Positions 1 through 6,350 are shown, counted from the stretch's first letter. The stretch: 14,502 nt of DNA from an uncultured Atopobiaceae bacterium (GCA_900770865.1 CAAGLU010000138.1:1-14502), one strand, 5' to 3'. The notes: generated from the letters alone by a model not told the origin. A program made the numbers and translations.

Positions 1-77
1 AGGTGGTCCACCGCCACCAGCTCCCCGTAGCGCTTGACCAGGTTACGAATGCGAACGACCGCCTCGTTAGACGCCAT
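1..77 (-). CDS. ABC transporter ATP-binding protein, N-terminal fragment (off left edge)
   Basis: Only the first 25 codons are present; the gene continues beyond position 1. The translation begins MASNEAVVRIRNLVKRYGE and goes on LVAVDH. This is the usual opening of an ABC ATPase, where a short beta strand is followed by an aromatic residue (here Tyr17) that stacks on the adenine of ATP. A good ribosome binding site (AGGAG) lies six bases before the ATG. Walker A and all later motifs are outside the window, so the transported substrate cannot be told. It diverges from the sensor kinase gene at 242, leaving a 164-bp shared control region. It may be a target of that two-component system, which is an inference from position only. 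Confidence 0.8.
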   Translation of the reverse strand, partial: MASNEAVVRIRNLVKRYGELVAVDH

Positions 78-166
78 GCCGGCTCCTCTCGTCTGCCTGG
101 TGAAAGTGTCGCGCGGCGGGCGGCGGGCGGGAAGTGAGCGGCGTCACCGGTTGCGCCGGTTGGGCG

Positions 167-178
167 TGACAAATGTCA
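167..178. promoter_or_regulatory. Candidate operator, palindrome TGACAAATGTCA
   Basis: Two 5-bp inverted half-sites (TGACA and TGTCA) are separated by AA in the control region between the left-edge ABC ATPase gene and the sensor kinase gene. NarL-type response regulators bind short inverted repeats of this size, so this could be a site for the regulator encoded at 1336-1962. It is a single short palindrome and may be chance. Confidence 0.25.
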
Positions 179-228
179 TGGCTTTGCCCGGTTGCCGGCG
201 GGAGGGGTGGGGACTTGCATGGCGTCCG

Positions 229-234
229 TATAAT
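229..234 (+). promoter_or_regulatory. Consensus -10 box TATAAT with likely leaderless start
   Basis: A perfect TATAAT ends seven bases before the ATG at 242. That spacing would place the transcription start at or next to the A of the start codon. No Shine-Dalgarno sequence precedes this ATG. I see no good -35 box at the usual 16-18 bp spacing. Leaderless genes are common in actinobacteria, so a leaderless transcript is the simplest reading. Confidence 0.6.
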
Positions 235-241
235 TGCGGCC

Positions 242-1339
242 ATGGAGAGAATTGCCGACAAGTGTGTGGTGCTTCTCGCCTGCCTGGCGCTTGTGGCGCT
301 GGGCGGCGAGGTGGATGCCGTGCGCGTGGTTGCGCTGCTCGCCGCCGTGGGTGCGGGTGCGTGCTTCGAGCTTGCGCACGGGCGCTGGGCGGGAGCTGCC
401 GAGGCCTTGTGCTGCGTTGCGTGCGCGCTTGCCGCGCTGGTGCCTGGCGCGTGGGTGGCATTGCCGCTTGCCTGCTACGACCTGCCTCGCGTTCGTTCGC
501 GCTGGGCGCTGGCGCTGGCGCCGTGCTGCGTTGCGTGGGTGTGGGCTACGGGCGTGCCTGCCGGTGCGGCGGTGGTGCTTCTCGCCCTGGTGGCCTGCTC
601 GATGGCGCTTTCGTGGCGTTGCGGGCGCGCCGTTGGACTTGAACGCCAGCTCCATGCCCTCCAGGACGACCTTCAGGACAAGGTCATCGACCTGCGCGAG
701 AAGAACCGCGAGCTTGAGGACGCGCGCGCCTACGAGTCCCACGCCGCCGCCCTGGCCGAGCGCACGCGCATCGCGCGCGAGATCCACGACTCCGTGGGTC
801 ACCAGCTCACCCGTCTGGTGCTGGAGGTCGAGGCCCTCAAGGTGGTGCATCGCGATGACGCTGCAGCCGTCCGCGAGCTGGGCGAGCTCTCGGACGGTCT
901 GGGCGAGGCGCTCACCTCCATGCGCGCGAGCGTCCATGCGTTGGAGGACTCTGCCGTCGACGTGGGCGTGGAGCTCAACCGGCTTGCCGGCCAGAGCGGC
1001 ATCGCGCATGTGGACGTGGACTGCGGCCTTGAGGGTTCGCCGCCCGCCGTGGTGAGCCGCTGCCTGGTGGCAGTGACGCGCGAGGCGCTCACGAATGCGG
1101 CCCGCCATGCGCACGCCGCGCACGCGACGGTGCACGTCACGGGGCTTCCCGGCATCTGGCAGCTGCGCGTCGAGAACGACGGCGACGTGCCGGCAGACGT
1201 TGCTGGCCTGGAGGAACGTGGCATGGGCCTGCGTGGCATGCGCGAGCGTGTGGAGGGGCTTGGCGGTACGCTGCTGGTGCAGTCGGACGGGCGGCGCTTC
1301 TCGGTGTTTGCGTCGATTCCCAGGAAGGGGCAGGCATGA
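242..1339 (+). CDS. Two-component sensor histidine kinase, NarL/DesK type
   Basis: A 365-residue membrane kinase. Residues about 8-125 form several hydrophobic helices with almost no extracellular loop, so it probably senses within the membrane. A coiled coil follows (about 131-175, rich in Leu, Glu and Lys). The dimerisation/phosphoacceptor domain is of the HisKA_3 type with the H-box REIHDSVGHQLT (phosphorylated His182). The ATPase domain shows the N-box REALTNAARHAHA (Asn285), ENDGD and a G-box GMGLRGMRERVEGLGG (327-342). The start at 242 is chosen because of the -10 box just before it; an upstream in-frame ATG at 173 would add a Gly/Arg-rich stretch that does not look like protein. The stop overlaps the response regulator start by 4 bp, so the pair is translationally coupled. 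The signal sensed is unknown. Confidence 0.93.
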   Translation: MERIADKCVVLLACLALVALGGEVDAVRVVALLAAVGAGACFELAHGRWAGAAEALCCVACALAALVPGAWVALPLACYDLPRVRSRWALALAPCCVAWVWATGVPAGAAVVLLALVACSMALSWRCGRAVGLERQLHALQDDLQDKVIDLREKNRELEDARAYESHAAALAERTRIAREIHDSVGHQLTRLVLEVEALKVVHRDDAAAVRELGELSDGLGEALTSMRASVHALEDSAVDVGVELNRLAGQSGIAHVDVDCGLEGSPPAVVSRCLVAVTREALTNAARHAHAAHATVHVTGLPGIWQLRVENDGDVPADVAGLEERGMGLRGMRERVEGLGGTLLVQSDGRRFSVFASIPRKGQA

Positions 1340-1962
1340 GGGTCATCGTTGTGGACGACGACGCCATTGTGGTGCGCTCGCTCTCGACCATTCTCTCCGT
1401 GGAGCCGGACATCGAGGTCGTGGGCGCGGGGACGAGCGGGGAGGAGGCCGTCTCGCTCTTCTCGGCGTGCGAGCCCGACGTTGTGCTCATGGACATCCAG
1501 ATGCCTGGCGGAGACGGCCTGAGCGCTGCCGAGAAGATCCTGGCCGCCGATCCCGCGGCGCGGGTGGTCTTTCTCACCACCTTCTCCGACGACGACTTCA
1601 TAGTGCGGGCGCTGCGGCTGGGCGCGCGCGGCTACCTCATCAAGCAGGACGTGGCAACGATCGCGCCGGCGCTGCGGTCCGTGATGGCTGGGCAGAGCGT
1701 GCTTGAGGGCGAGGTGCTGGCACGGGCGGCGGCGCTCTCGGCCGACGGCGTGCGGCCGCGGCGAGAGGAGCCCGAGATGCGCGGCCTCACCGACCGCGAG
1801 CGCGAGGTGGTGCGCGCCATTGCCGACGGGATGAGCAACGCAGAGGTTGCTGCCGCGCTCTACATGAGCGAGGGCACGGTGCGCAATCACATCTCGTCCA
1901 TTCTCGCCAAGTTGGGGCTGCGAAACCGCACGCAGATTGCGGTGTACTACTACCGCGGGTAG
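1336..1962 (+). CDS. Response regulator, NarL/FixJ family
   Basis: A 208-residue DNA-binding response regulator. The receiver domain (about 1-120) has the acidic triad DDD at 7-9, phosphoacceptor Asp53 in LMDIQMPGGDG, the conserved Thr81/Thr82 and the switch Lys103 in YLIKQD. A linker leads to a LuxR-type helix-turn-helix (about 150-206) with LTDREREVVRAIADGMSN and a recognition helix near SEGTVRNHISSILAKLGLRN. It overlaps the kinase gene by ATGA and has an AAGGGG ribosome binding site within the kinase 3' end. The kinase at 242 is surely its partner. Likely targets are the ABC genes on either side, which is an inference from context. Confidence 0.95.
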   Translation: MRVIVVDDDAIVVRSLSTILSVEPDIEVVGAGTSGEEAVSLFSACEPDVVLMDIQMPGGDGLSAAEKILAADPAARVVFLTTFSDDDFIVRALRLGARGYLIKQDVATIAPALRSVMAGQSVLEGEVLARAAALSADGVRPRREEPEMRGLTDREREVVRAIADGMSNAEVAAALYMSEGTVRNHISSILAKLGLRNRTQIAVYYYRG

Positions 1963-1976
1963 GGCGCTCGGGTTGT

Positions 1977-2045
1977 GGGATTGAGTTACCAGGTAACGGA
2001 ATCCCATTACCTGGCAACGGAATCCCATTACCGGGTAACTCAATC
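1977..2045. repeat. Palindromic repeat, family with TTGAGTTACC core, copy 1
   Basis: This lies between the convergent response regulator and permease genes. The outer arms GATTGAGTTACC (1979-1990) and GGTAACTCAATC (2034-2045) are a perfect 12-bp inverted repeat. Inside, the 17-mer AACGGAATCCCATTACC occurs twice (1995-2011 and 2016-2032, period 21). A small hairpin GTTACC-A-GGTAAC sits at 1985-1997. A second copy with the same arms occurs at 4371-4424. This copy looks like the basic unit with one internal unit duplicated. It may be a mobile palindromic (REP-like) element, and its stem could also end transcription from both sides. Confidence 0.8.
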
Positions 2046-2095
2046 TGGCAGCTAGCGCACGCGAGAAGTGCTTCTCGGGCGTCAGCACCGGTGCC

Positions 2096-2935
2096 TTACT
2101 TCTGCGCGCCCACGACCATGCGGTGGAAGCGCCTAAAGCCAAAGCCGCCCATCAGCACGATGGCTGCGACCAGGCCGATCACGCTCCAAACCAGCGGCAT
2201 GTGCGCGATCTGCGGCGTCATCACCGCGCGCAGCGCCTCGTTGGCATAGACCAGCGGGTTCACAAGCACGATGGCCTGGAGCACCGGGATGGCCGAGAGG
2301 CTCTGCCACGAGAAGAAGATGGCGCCGAGAAACACGACAGGCATGAGGAAGCCCGGGAACATCGCGGCAATCTGCGTGGGCTTGATGATGGTGCCTACCA
2401 GCAGGCCAAGCGTGGCGGACGCCAGCGAGATGAGCGCCAGAATGCCGATAAGCGCAGGTACGTCGCCCAGGCCCATGGTCACGTTGATGCGGCTCCCCAT
2501 GAACAAAAGCGAGATGGGCAGCACGATAAGTCCGCCCACGAAGGACTCGATGATGCCCACGAGCATCTTGGCCAGCGCGACAACGGTGGACGAGACGGGC
2601 GCAAGCAGCCGGTCCTCGATCTCGTGCAGGTTGTTGAAGTCCATCGTGAAGGGGACGGCGGTGCCGTGGATGCCGGTGATGAGCATGCTCATGCCCACCA
2701 TGCCGGCGAACATCTGCGAGGGGAAGCTCTCAGGCAGCACTCCCAGCGTGGGCAGGACGTAGCCGTATGTCAGGATGAGGATGAACGGCAGCATGGCCAC
2801 GCGGAACACAAACTCCCAGATGTCGCGCGCCTGGATGAGCAGGTCGCGCTGGACCATGGCGAGAAACGCCTGCCTGGTCACGCGGCGCTCGCGTGCCGTT
2901 GCCTCCTGCGTGTGGATGTCCTTCTCGCTAGTCAT
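2096..2935 (-). CDS. ABC-2 type exporter permease, DrrB-like
   Basis: A 279-residue integral membrane protein. A hydrophilic N-terminus of about 40 residues precedes six likely membrane helices (about 43-64, 73-95, 125-146, 159-182, 190-209 and 249-267). The loop at about 102-115 (LHEIEDRLLAPVSS) matches the conserved segment after the second helix in ABC-2 permeases of the daunorubicin/multidrug DrrB group. The C-terminus is short and basic. Its start overlaps the last 8 bp of the ATPase gene at 2928, which indicates coupled translation in one operon with that ATPase. It would form the membrane channel of an efflux pump; the substrate is unknown. Because the ATPase reading frame is broken, this permease may have no working partner unless the break is a sequence error. 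Confidence 0.92.
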   Translation of the reverse strand: MTSEKDIHTQEATARERRVTRQAFLAMVQRDLLIQARDIWEFVFRVAMLPFILILTYGYVLPTLGVLPESFPSQMFAGMVGMSMLITGIHGTAVPFTMDFNNLHEIEDRLLAPVSSTVVALAKMLVGIIESFVGGLIVLPISLLFMGSRINVTMGLGDVPALIGILALISLASATLGLLVGTIIKPTQIAAMFPGFLMPVVFLGAIFFSWQSLSAIPVLQAIVLVNPLVYANEALRAVMTPQIAHMPLVWSVIGLVAAIVLMGGFGFRRFHRMVVGAQK

Positions 2936-3892
2936 CCTGGTTCATCCCCTTTCCGGTCAGGTAGACAAACACGTCATCGAGCGTTGTCTGCTTGAGGCTT
3001 ATGTCGTTCACGGTTACGCCGAGGCTCTCCGTCCACCGGAAGAGCTCGTCGAAGTTGGGCTTGCTGGCGTTGATATAGAGCGCGACGGCTCCGCCCTGGA
3101 GCTTTGCGTGCGAGACGTCGGGCAGGGCCTCGGCCTTGTGGACGATCTCCTCGTTCTGGCGCGAGAGACGCATGGTCACGATGGTGCTGGTGGGGACCAG
3201 GGCCTTGAGCTCGGGCGACGTGCCCTTGGCAACGATCTGCCCGTGGTTCACGATCACCATGTGGTGCGCGAGGCGTTCGGGCTCCTCCATGTAGTGCGTG
3301 GTGAGGAAGATGGTGGTGCCTGCCTCGCGGTTGAGGTTGAGCATCTCGCGCCAGAGGATCTCGCGGTAGTTGGGATCGAGTCCGGTTGTGGGTTCGTCCA
3401 GGAAGAGGATCTTGGGCGTGTGCATCATGGCGCGGGCGATCTGAGGCGCTGGGCCATGCCGCCCGAGTAGCTGCGCGCGTAGTCGTTCTGGCGGTCTGCC
3501 AGGCCAAACTTCTCGAGGTACTCATCGGCCTTGGCGTTGGCGTTGCGACGGCTCATGCCAAAGTAGCGCGCGTGGAAGATGAGGTTCTCGCGCGCCGTAA
3601 GGCCGCGGTCGAGGTTGTTGTGCTGCGCCACGACGCCGATCTCTGCTCGTGCGCCAACGGGGTCGTCCGTCACCGAACGACCGTCGAGCAGGATCTGGCC
3701 GCCGGTGGCCTCGAGCTGCGTGGTGAGCATCGAGATGGTGGTCGACTTGCCCGCGCCGTTGGGGCCGAGGAAGCCGAACACCTCCCCGCGAGGGACGTCG
3801 AAGCTAATGCCGCGCACGGCCTCGAAGTCGCCGCCGCCCTTCTTGTGGTACGTCTTCTGGAGGTCACGCACCTCCAGGATGTTGTCGGACAT
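2928..3892 (-). pseudogene. ABC exporter ATPase, DrrA-like, split by a single-base frameshift
   Basis: Read as one gene it would encode about 321 residues, a normal size for a DrrA-type ATPase. The first part has Walker A GPNGAGKST (residues 43-51), a Q-loop region IGVVAQHNN and the signature YSGGMAQRL (142-150). It then runs into RSPAP and a stop. The rest continues in another frame as IARAMMHTPKILFLDEPTTG (Walker B), with LTTHYMEEPERL carrying the switch His, and a C-terminal DrrA-type extension. The sequence reads CTCAGATCGCC where an intact gene needs one extra base (near 3440/3441) to give Leu-Arg-Ile-Ala. The start at 3892 (MSDNILEVRD) has a GGAGAG ribosome binding site five bases upstream; an in-frame GTG at 3928 is less likely. 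Everything else is intact, so this is either a very recent mutation or a sequencing error. Confidence 0.9.
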
Positions 3893-3934
3893 GGTTGCTC
3901 TCCGTTCTCGCTTGTGTGAAGCGTCCACTTAAAC

Positions 3935-3944
3935 CCCCATGGGG
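3935..3944. promoter_or_regulatory. Perfect 10-bp palindrome CCCCATGGGG
   Basis: This sits about 45 bp upstream of the ABC ATPase start and is followed by TATCAG. It shares the GGGGTAT half-site with the larger inverted repeat at 3962-3988. The two may be paired operator sites for one repressor or activator. The function is inferred from position. Confidence 0.25.
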
Positions 3945-3961
3945 TATCAGTTGCCGAGAGA

Positions 3962-3988
3962 CACATATACCCGTTTGGGGTATATGTG
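3962..3988. promoter_or_regulatory. Candidate operator/promoter, 11-bp perfect inverted repeat
   Basis: The arms CACATATACCC (3962-3972) and GGGTATATGTG (3978-3988) are perfect inverted repeats around a 5-bp centre. They lie about 70-97 bp upstream of the exporter ATPase start. The AT-rich TATACC/TATATG parts could serve as a -10 region on the minus strand, so a bound protein would block or shape the promoter. The 10-mer ATATACCCCA, read on the minus strand here, also occurs upstream of the nitrilase gene (5389-5398). Confidence 0.45.
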
Positions 3989-4013
3989 GCGCGAGAAAGT
4001 CGAAAAAGTTTGA

Positions 4014-4058
4014 GGCGGGGAGGGCCTAGAGGCCTTGGGCGGGGAGGGCCTAGAGGCC
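4014..4058. repeat. Tandem duplication of a 21-bp GC-rich unit
   Basis: The unit GGCGGGGAGGGCCTAGAGGC plus a final C occurs at 4014-4034 and again, identically, at 4038-4058, with TTG between. Each copy holds a small stem GGCCT-AG-AGGCC. No gene is supported here. An open frame covering it on the minus strand gives low-complexity sequence (SRPSPPKASRPSPP) and is not credible. Confidence 0.75.
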
Positions 4059-4105
4059 GCGGCTTCGATTGCTGCTTGTCTCCTCGTTGCAGACTTGCTC
4101 CCGTT

Positions 4106-4193
4106 GCGGAGAATAGCTCCTTTTCTTAAACGGAGGCTGTATTTGCCCAGGTAGCGATCACCGGTATTAAGAAAAAAAAGAGTTATTCTCCGC
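4106..4193. repeat. 88-bp element with long imperfect inverted ends
   Basis: The left end (4106-4129) reads GCGGAGAATAGCTCC followed by TTTTCTTAA. The reverse complement of the right end (4167-4193) reads GCGGAGAATAACTC followed by a longer T run and CTTAA. The ends match over about 22 of 24 positions apart from the longer T run on the right. The interior is only 37 bp. This fits a miniature inverted-repeat element, or a long hairpin acting as a terminator thanks to its A/T tracts. No target-site duplication is obvious. It is far more AT-rich than its surroundings. Confidence 0.6.
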
Positions 4194-4267
4194 GGCGGGA
4201 TAGAGCAGCCCGGGTTGCGCACTCCATCCTTCTTGCTCCGTACCCCCTCGCCCCATTTCGCTCGACT

Positions 4268-4342
4268 TTATTGCGCGTTATTTCTCGCCATGATGACATA
4301 AGGCCAGTTGGGCTGTGAATTCCCAGGAATAACGTGCAATAA
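4268..4342. repeat. 75-bp inverted-repeat element
   Basis: The left arm TTATTGCGCGTTATTTC (4268-4284) and the reverse complement of the right arm (4326-4342), TTATTGCACGTTATTCC, match at 15 of 17 positions around a 41-bp centre. It lies in the same gene-free stretch as the 88-bp element and the second copy of the TTGAGTTACC palindrome. The stretch 3929-4435 therefore holds repeats and the exporter promoter, but no supported gene. Confidence 0.5.
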
Positions 4343-4370
4343 TCCGCAGCGAGAAGGTCAGCGCTTGCCG

Positions 4371-4424
4371 GCGGGATTGAGTTACCGGGTAATGGAATCC
4401 CGTTGCTGGGTAACTCAATCCCGC
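4371..4424. repeat. Palindromic repeat, family with TTGAGTTACC core, copy 2
   Basis: The perfect 16-bp arms GCGGGATTGAGTTACC (4371-4386) and GGTAACTCAATCCCGC (4409-4424) enclose 22 bp holding one GGAATCCC unit. Copy 1 at 1977-2045 has the same arms and two such units. This copy begins 11 bp after the nitrilase stop codon, so on RNA it forms a stable hairpin that may end or stabilise that transcript. Confidence 0.8.
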
Positions 4425-4435
4425 CGCGCCGGCCG

Positions 4436-5368
4436 CTAGATGTCGTTGACCTCAAGCCGCACGGCGTCGGGGCGCGCGTAGTGACCCACGGGGTCAAATT
4501 CCCACCTGGACGCCGGAACCTGCTGCATGTCGAGCGTGGCGTAGAGGATGCCGTCGGTGTCCCACAGGGGCTCCGCGCCGGGCACCGGGTGCCCAAACGG
4601 GTCGACCACGCTTGAGCCGCCGCGATACACCACCTCGGGCAGGCGCGCGACCTCGGGGTTGGCGAGAAGGTCCGCGGGGTAGTCGTCGCGCACCAGGTAG
4701 GGCGCGCAGTTCACCACAAAGCAGCGACCCTCAATGGCGATGTGCTCCACCGTCGCCTGCCACTCGGGGTTGCCGTTGGTGTTGGGGGCCAGGTAGATGG
4801 CCACGCCCTTCTGGTAGAGCGCCGCGCGCGCAAGTGGCATGTAGTTCTCCCAGCAGATGAGTGTGCCCATGGGACCCCACGGCGTCTGGCTCACGGGGAA
4901 GTAGTGGTCCTGCGCATCGCCCCACACAAGGCGCTCGGCGCCGGTGGGCTTGAGCTTGCGGTGCCAAGCGTCAAGGTGGCCGTCAGGAGCAAACACCAGG
5001 TTGGTGTTGTAGAGCGTGCCCGAGGTTGCGTCGCGCTCGGAGACGCCCACGCTCACCCAGGCGCCCGTCTCGCGCGCCGCGGCGGCAATTGCCTCGGTCT
5101 CGGGGCCGCCCACCACAACCGAGCCGTCATAGTAGCGCTTCCACAGCTCCTTGCTGCCAGCCTCGCGCGCGCCAACCACAAAGCCAAAGGTCAGGCCGTG
5201 CGGATAGCCCGGAATGAGCAGCTCGGGCAGAACCACCAGGTCGCTGGGGCGCTCCTCGGCCACGCGCCGGATGGCATCGAGGGCTCCCACCAGGCAGGCG
5301 TCGCGATCAAACGGCCGAGGCCGTGACTGCACCACGGCGATCTTGCACGTGTCTTGGATGTCTCTCAT
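4436..5368 (-). CDS. Nitrilase-family carbon-nitrogen hydrolase
   Basis: A 310-residue enzyme of the CN-hydrolase superfamily, cytoplasmic, with no signal peptide. The catalytic triad is visible: Glu49 in VVLPELLIPGYP, Lys138 in AWHRKLKPTGAERLVWG and Cys172 in GTLICWENYMP. The CWEN context after the nucleophile is typical of true nitrilases and cyanide hydratase relatives (nitrile to carboxylic acid plus ammonia) rather than of amidases. The length is within the nitrilase range, though shorter than many. The start at 5368 is supported by a GGAGG ribosome binding site five bases upstream (in TAATGGAGGCACCGATG); the frame remains open further upstream, but that part crosses the promoter. It diverges from the dioxygenase gene at 5562. 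The real substrate cannot be told from sequence. Confidence 0.92.
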   Translation of the reverse strand: MRDIQDTCKIAVVQSRPRPFDRDACLVGALDAIRRVAEERPSDLVVLPELLIPGYPHGLTFGFVVGAREAGSKELWKRYYDGSVVVGGPETEAIAAAARETGAWVSVGVSERDATSGTLYNTNLVFAPDGHLDAWHRKLKPTGAERLVWGDAQDHYFPVSQTPWGPMGTLICWENYMPLARAALYQKGVAIYLAPNTNGNPEWQATVEHIAIEGRCFVVNCAPYLVRDDYPADLLANPEVARLPEVVYRGGSSVVDPFGHPVPGAEPLWDTDGILYATLDMQQVPASRWEFDPVGHYARPDAVRLEVNDI

Positions 5369-5393
5369 CGGTGCCTCCATTACGGGGGTGGGG

Positions 5394-5399
5394 TATATA
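5394..5399 (-). promoter_or_regulatory. Possible -10 box (TATATA) of the nitrilase gene
   Basis: On the minus strand TATATA lies 25 bp before the ATG, which leaves room for a short leader containing the GGAGG ribosome binding site. It is embedded in ATATACCCCA, a 10-mer also found in the exporter ATPase control region. No convincing -35 box was found. Confidence 0.35.
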
Positions 5400-5462
5400 G
5401 CGGGCCTTATTGTAGTGCCGAGAACCGCATCTGGCCAGAGTGCGAGCGCGGCGTATCCCCTT

Positions 5463-5517
5463 GGTATGCCAAAAGATACCTCTTGCATAGCATTTTTCGT
5501 CGCGTAGTATGGGTATC
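5463..5517 (+). promoter_or_regulatory. Promoter and GGTATC-type repeats upstream of the dioxygenase gene
   Basis: A possible promoter has -35 TTGCAT (5483-5488) and -10 TAGTAT (5505-5510) with a 16-bp spacer. It is flanked by an interrupted palindrome GGTAT-8 bp-ATACC (5463-5480) and by GGTATC (5512-5517). The 9-mer GGGTATCAG here also occurs at 3942-3950 in front of the exporter ATPase gene, so a shared regulator is possible. This is pattern-based only. Confidence 0.35.
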
Positions 5518-5561
5518 AGAGATTGGTACAAAGAACGTACCTAGTAGCGATGGAGGACAAT

Positions 5562-6335
5562 ATGGCAAACAAGAGGCAGATGGCGGTGTTCGTGGGTCAC
5601 GGTGACCCCATGATGGCGCTCCGCGACGATGACGTGGCACACGGCCTGCGTGCTATGGGCGAGAAAATCCTGGCAGACGAGCCGCGCGCGATTCTCGCCG
5701 TCTCGGCGCACTGGTTCACGCGCGGTACGCTGGTGCAGAGCGACCCCACGCCGCGCCAGGTGAACGACATGTACGGCTTCCCGCCGGAGCTCTACGCCAT
5801 CAAGTATCGTCCCGCCGGCAACGCGGACCTTACGGCGCGCGTGCAGGAGCTTCTCGGCAGCGATGTGGAGGTGGACGACACCTGGGGCATCGACCACGGC
5901 GTGTGGACCCCGCTCCACCACATGCTGCCCGAGGCCAACGTGCCCGTGGTGGAGCTCTCGGTGAACGGGCTGGGAGATGCGCGCTATGCCTACGACCTGG
6001 GCCGACGCCTGGCTCCCCTGCGCGACGAGGGCTTTGTGGTGCTGGGAAGCGGCAATGTGGTGCACAACCTGCGCGAGGTCGAGTGGGACAACCCCGCAGG
6101 CACCAAGGCCTGCAACGAGTTTGATGCCGCGGTGCGCTCGGCGGTGGAGGCGCGCGACGACGAGAAGGTCATCAACTACGAGCGACTGCCGCACGCGAGC
6201 TACGCGGTGCCCACGCCCGACCACTACCTGCCGCTGCTCACGGTGCTTGGCGCGTCCGAGGGCGAGAAGCCCGAGGTCTTCAATGACGTTCGCAACCTTG
6301 GCGCGATATCGATGACCAGTTACGCGTTTGAGTGA
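5562..6335 (+). CDS. Extradiol ring-cleavage dioxygenase, LigB/DODA type (YgiD-like)
   Basis: A 257-residue protein of the class III extradiol dioxygenase family, related to plant and bacterial DOPA 4,5-dioxygenase and E. coli YgiD. Expected metal ligands and active-site residues are present: His13 in FVGHGDP, His50 in SAHWF, His168 in GSGNVVHNL and His221 in PTPDHYLPLL. His112 in GIDHGVWTPLHHM fits the family's general acid/base. Such enzymes bind Fe(II) or Zn and open catechol-type rings with O2. In an anaerobe the true reaction may differ, so the name reflects family only. The start at 5562 has GGAGG five bases upstream; ATGs at 5523 and 5550 are in frame but lack as good a site. It is transcribed alone, divergent from the nitrilase and convergent with the LuxR regulator. 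Confidence 0.92.
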   Translation: MANKRQMAVFVGHGDPMMALRDDDVAHGLRAMGEKILADEPRAILAVSAHWFTRGTLVQSDPTPRQVNDMYGFPPELYAIKYRPAGNADLTARVQELLGSDVEVDDTWGIDHGVWTPLHHMLPEANVPVVELSVNGLGDARYAYDLGRRLAPLRDEGFVVLGSGNVVHNLREVEWDNPAGTKACNEFDAAVRSAVEARDDEKVINYERLPHASYAVPTPDHYLPLLTVLGASEGEKPEVFNDVRNLGAISMTSYAFE

Positions 6336-6350
6336 CGGCGACAGGCGCTT

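Noticed and set aside
176..2142. Long antisense open frames over the kinase and regulator genes (176-1135 and 799-2142, minus strand)
   Set aside because: They mirror strongly supported genes, are rich in His, Arg and Ala as expected from GC-rich complements, and have no ribosome binding sites or domains.
3430..3450. Programmed ribosomal frameshifting in the exporter ATPase
   Set aside because: A minus-one shift would restore the frame, but there is no slippery heptamer and such control is not known for DrrA-type ATPases; an indel is simpler.
2123..3919. Plus-strand open frames opposite the exporter genes
   Set aside because: They are complements of the permease and ATPase genes with low-complexity His/Asp/Arg sequence; the minus-strand proteins carry clear family motifs.
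3947..4222. 91-codon minus-strand frame across the repeat-rich spacer
   Set aside because: It consists of the inverted repeats and the tandem duplication, giving low-complexity residues, and has no ribosome binding site.
4742..5326. 194-codon plus-strand frame opposite the nitrilase
   Set aside because: It is a shadow of the nitrilase gene, whose catalytic residues are all present on the minus strand.
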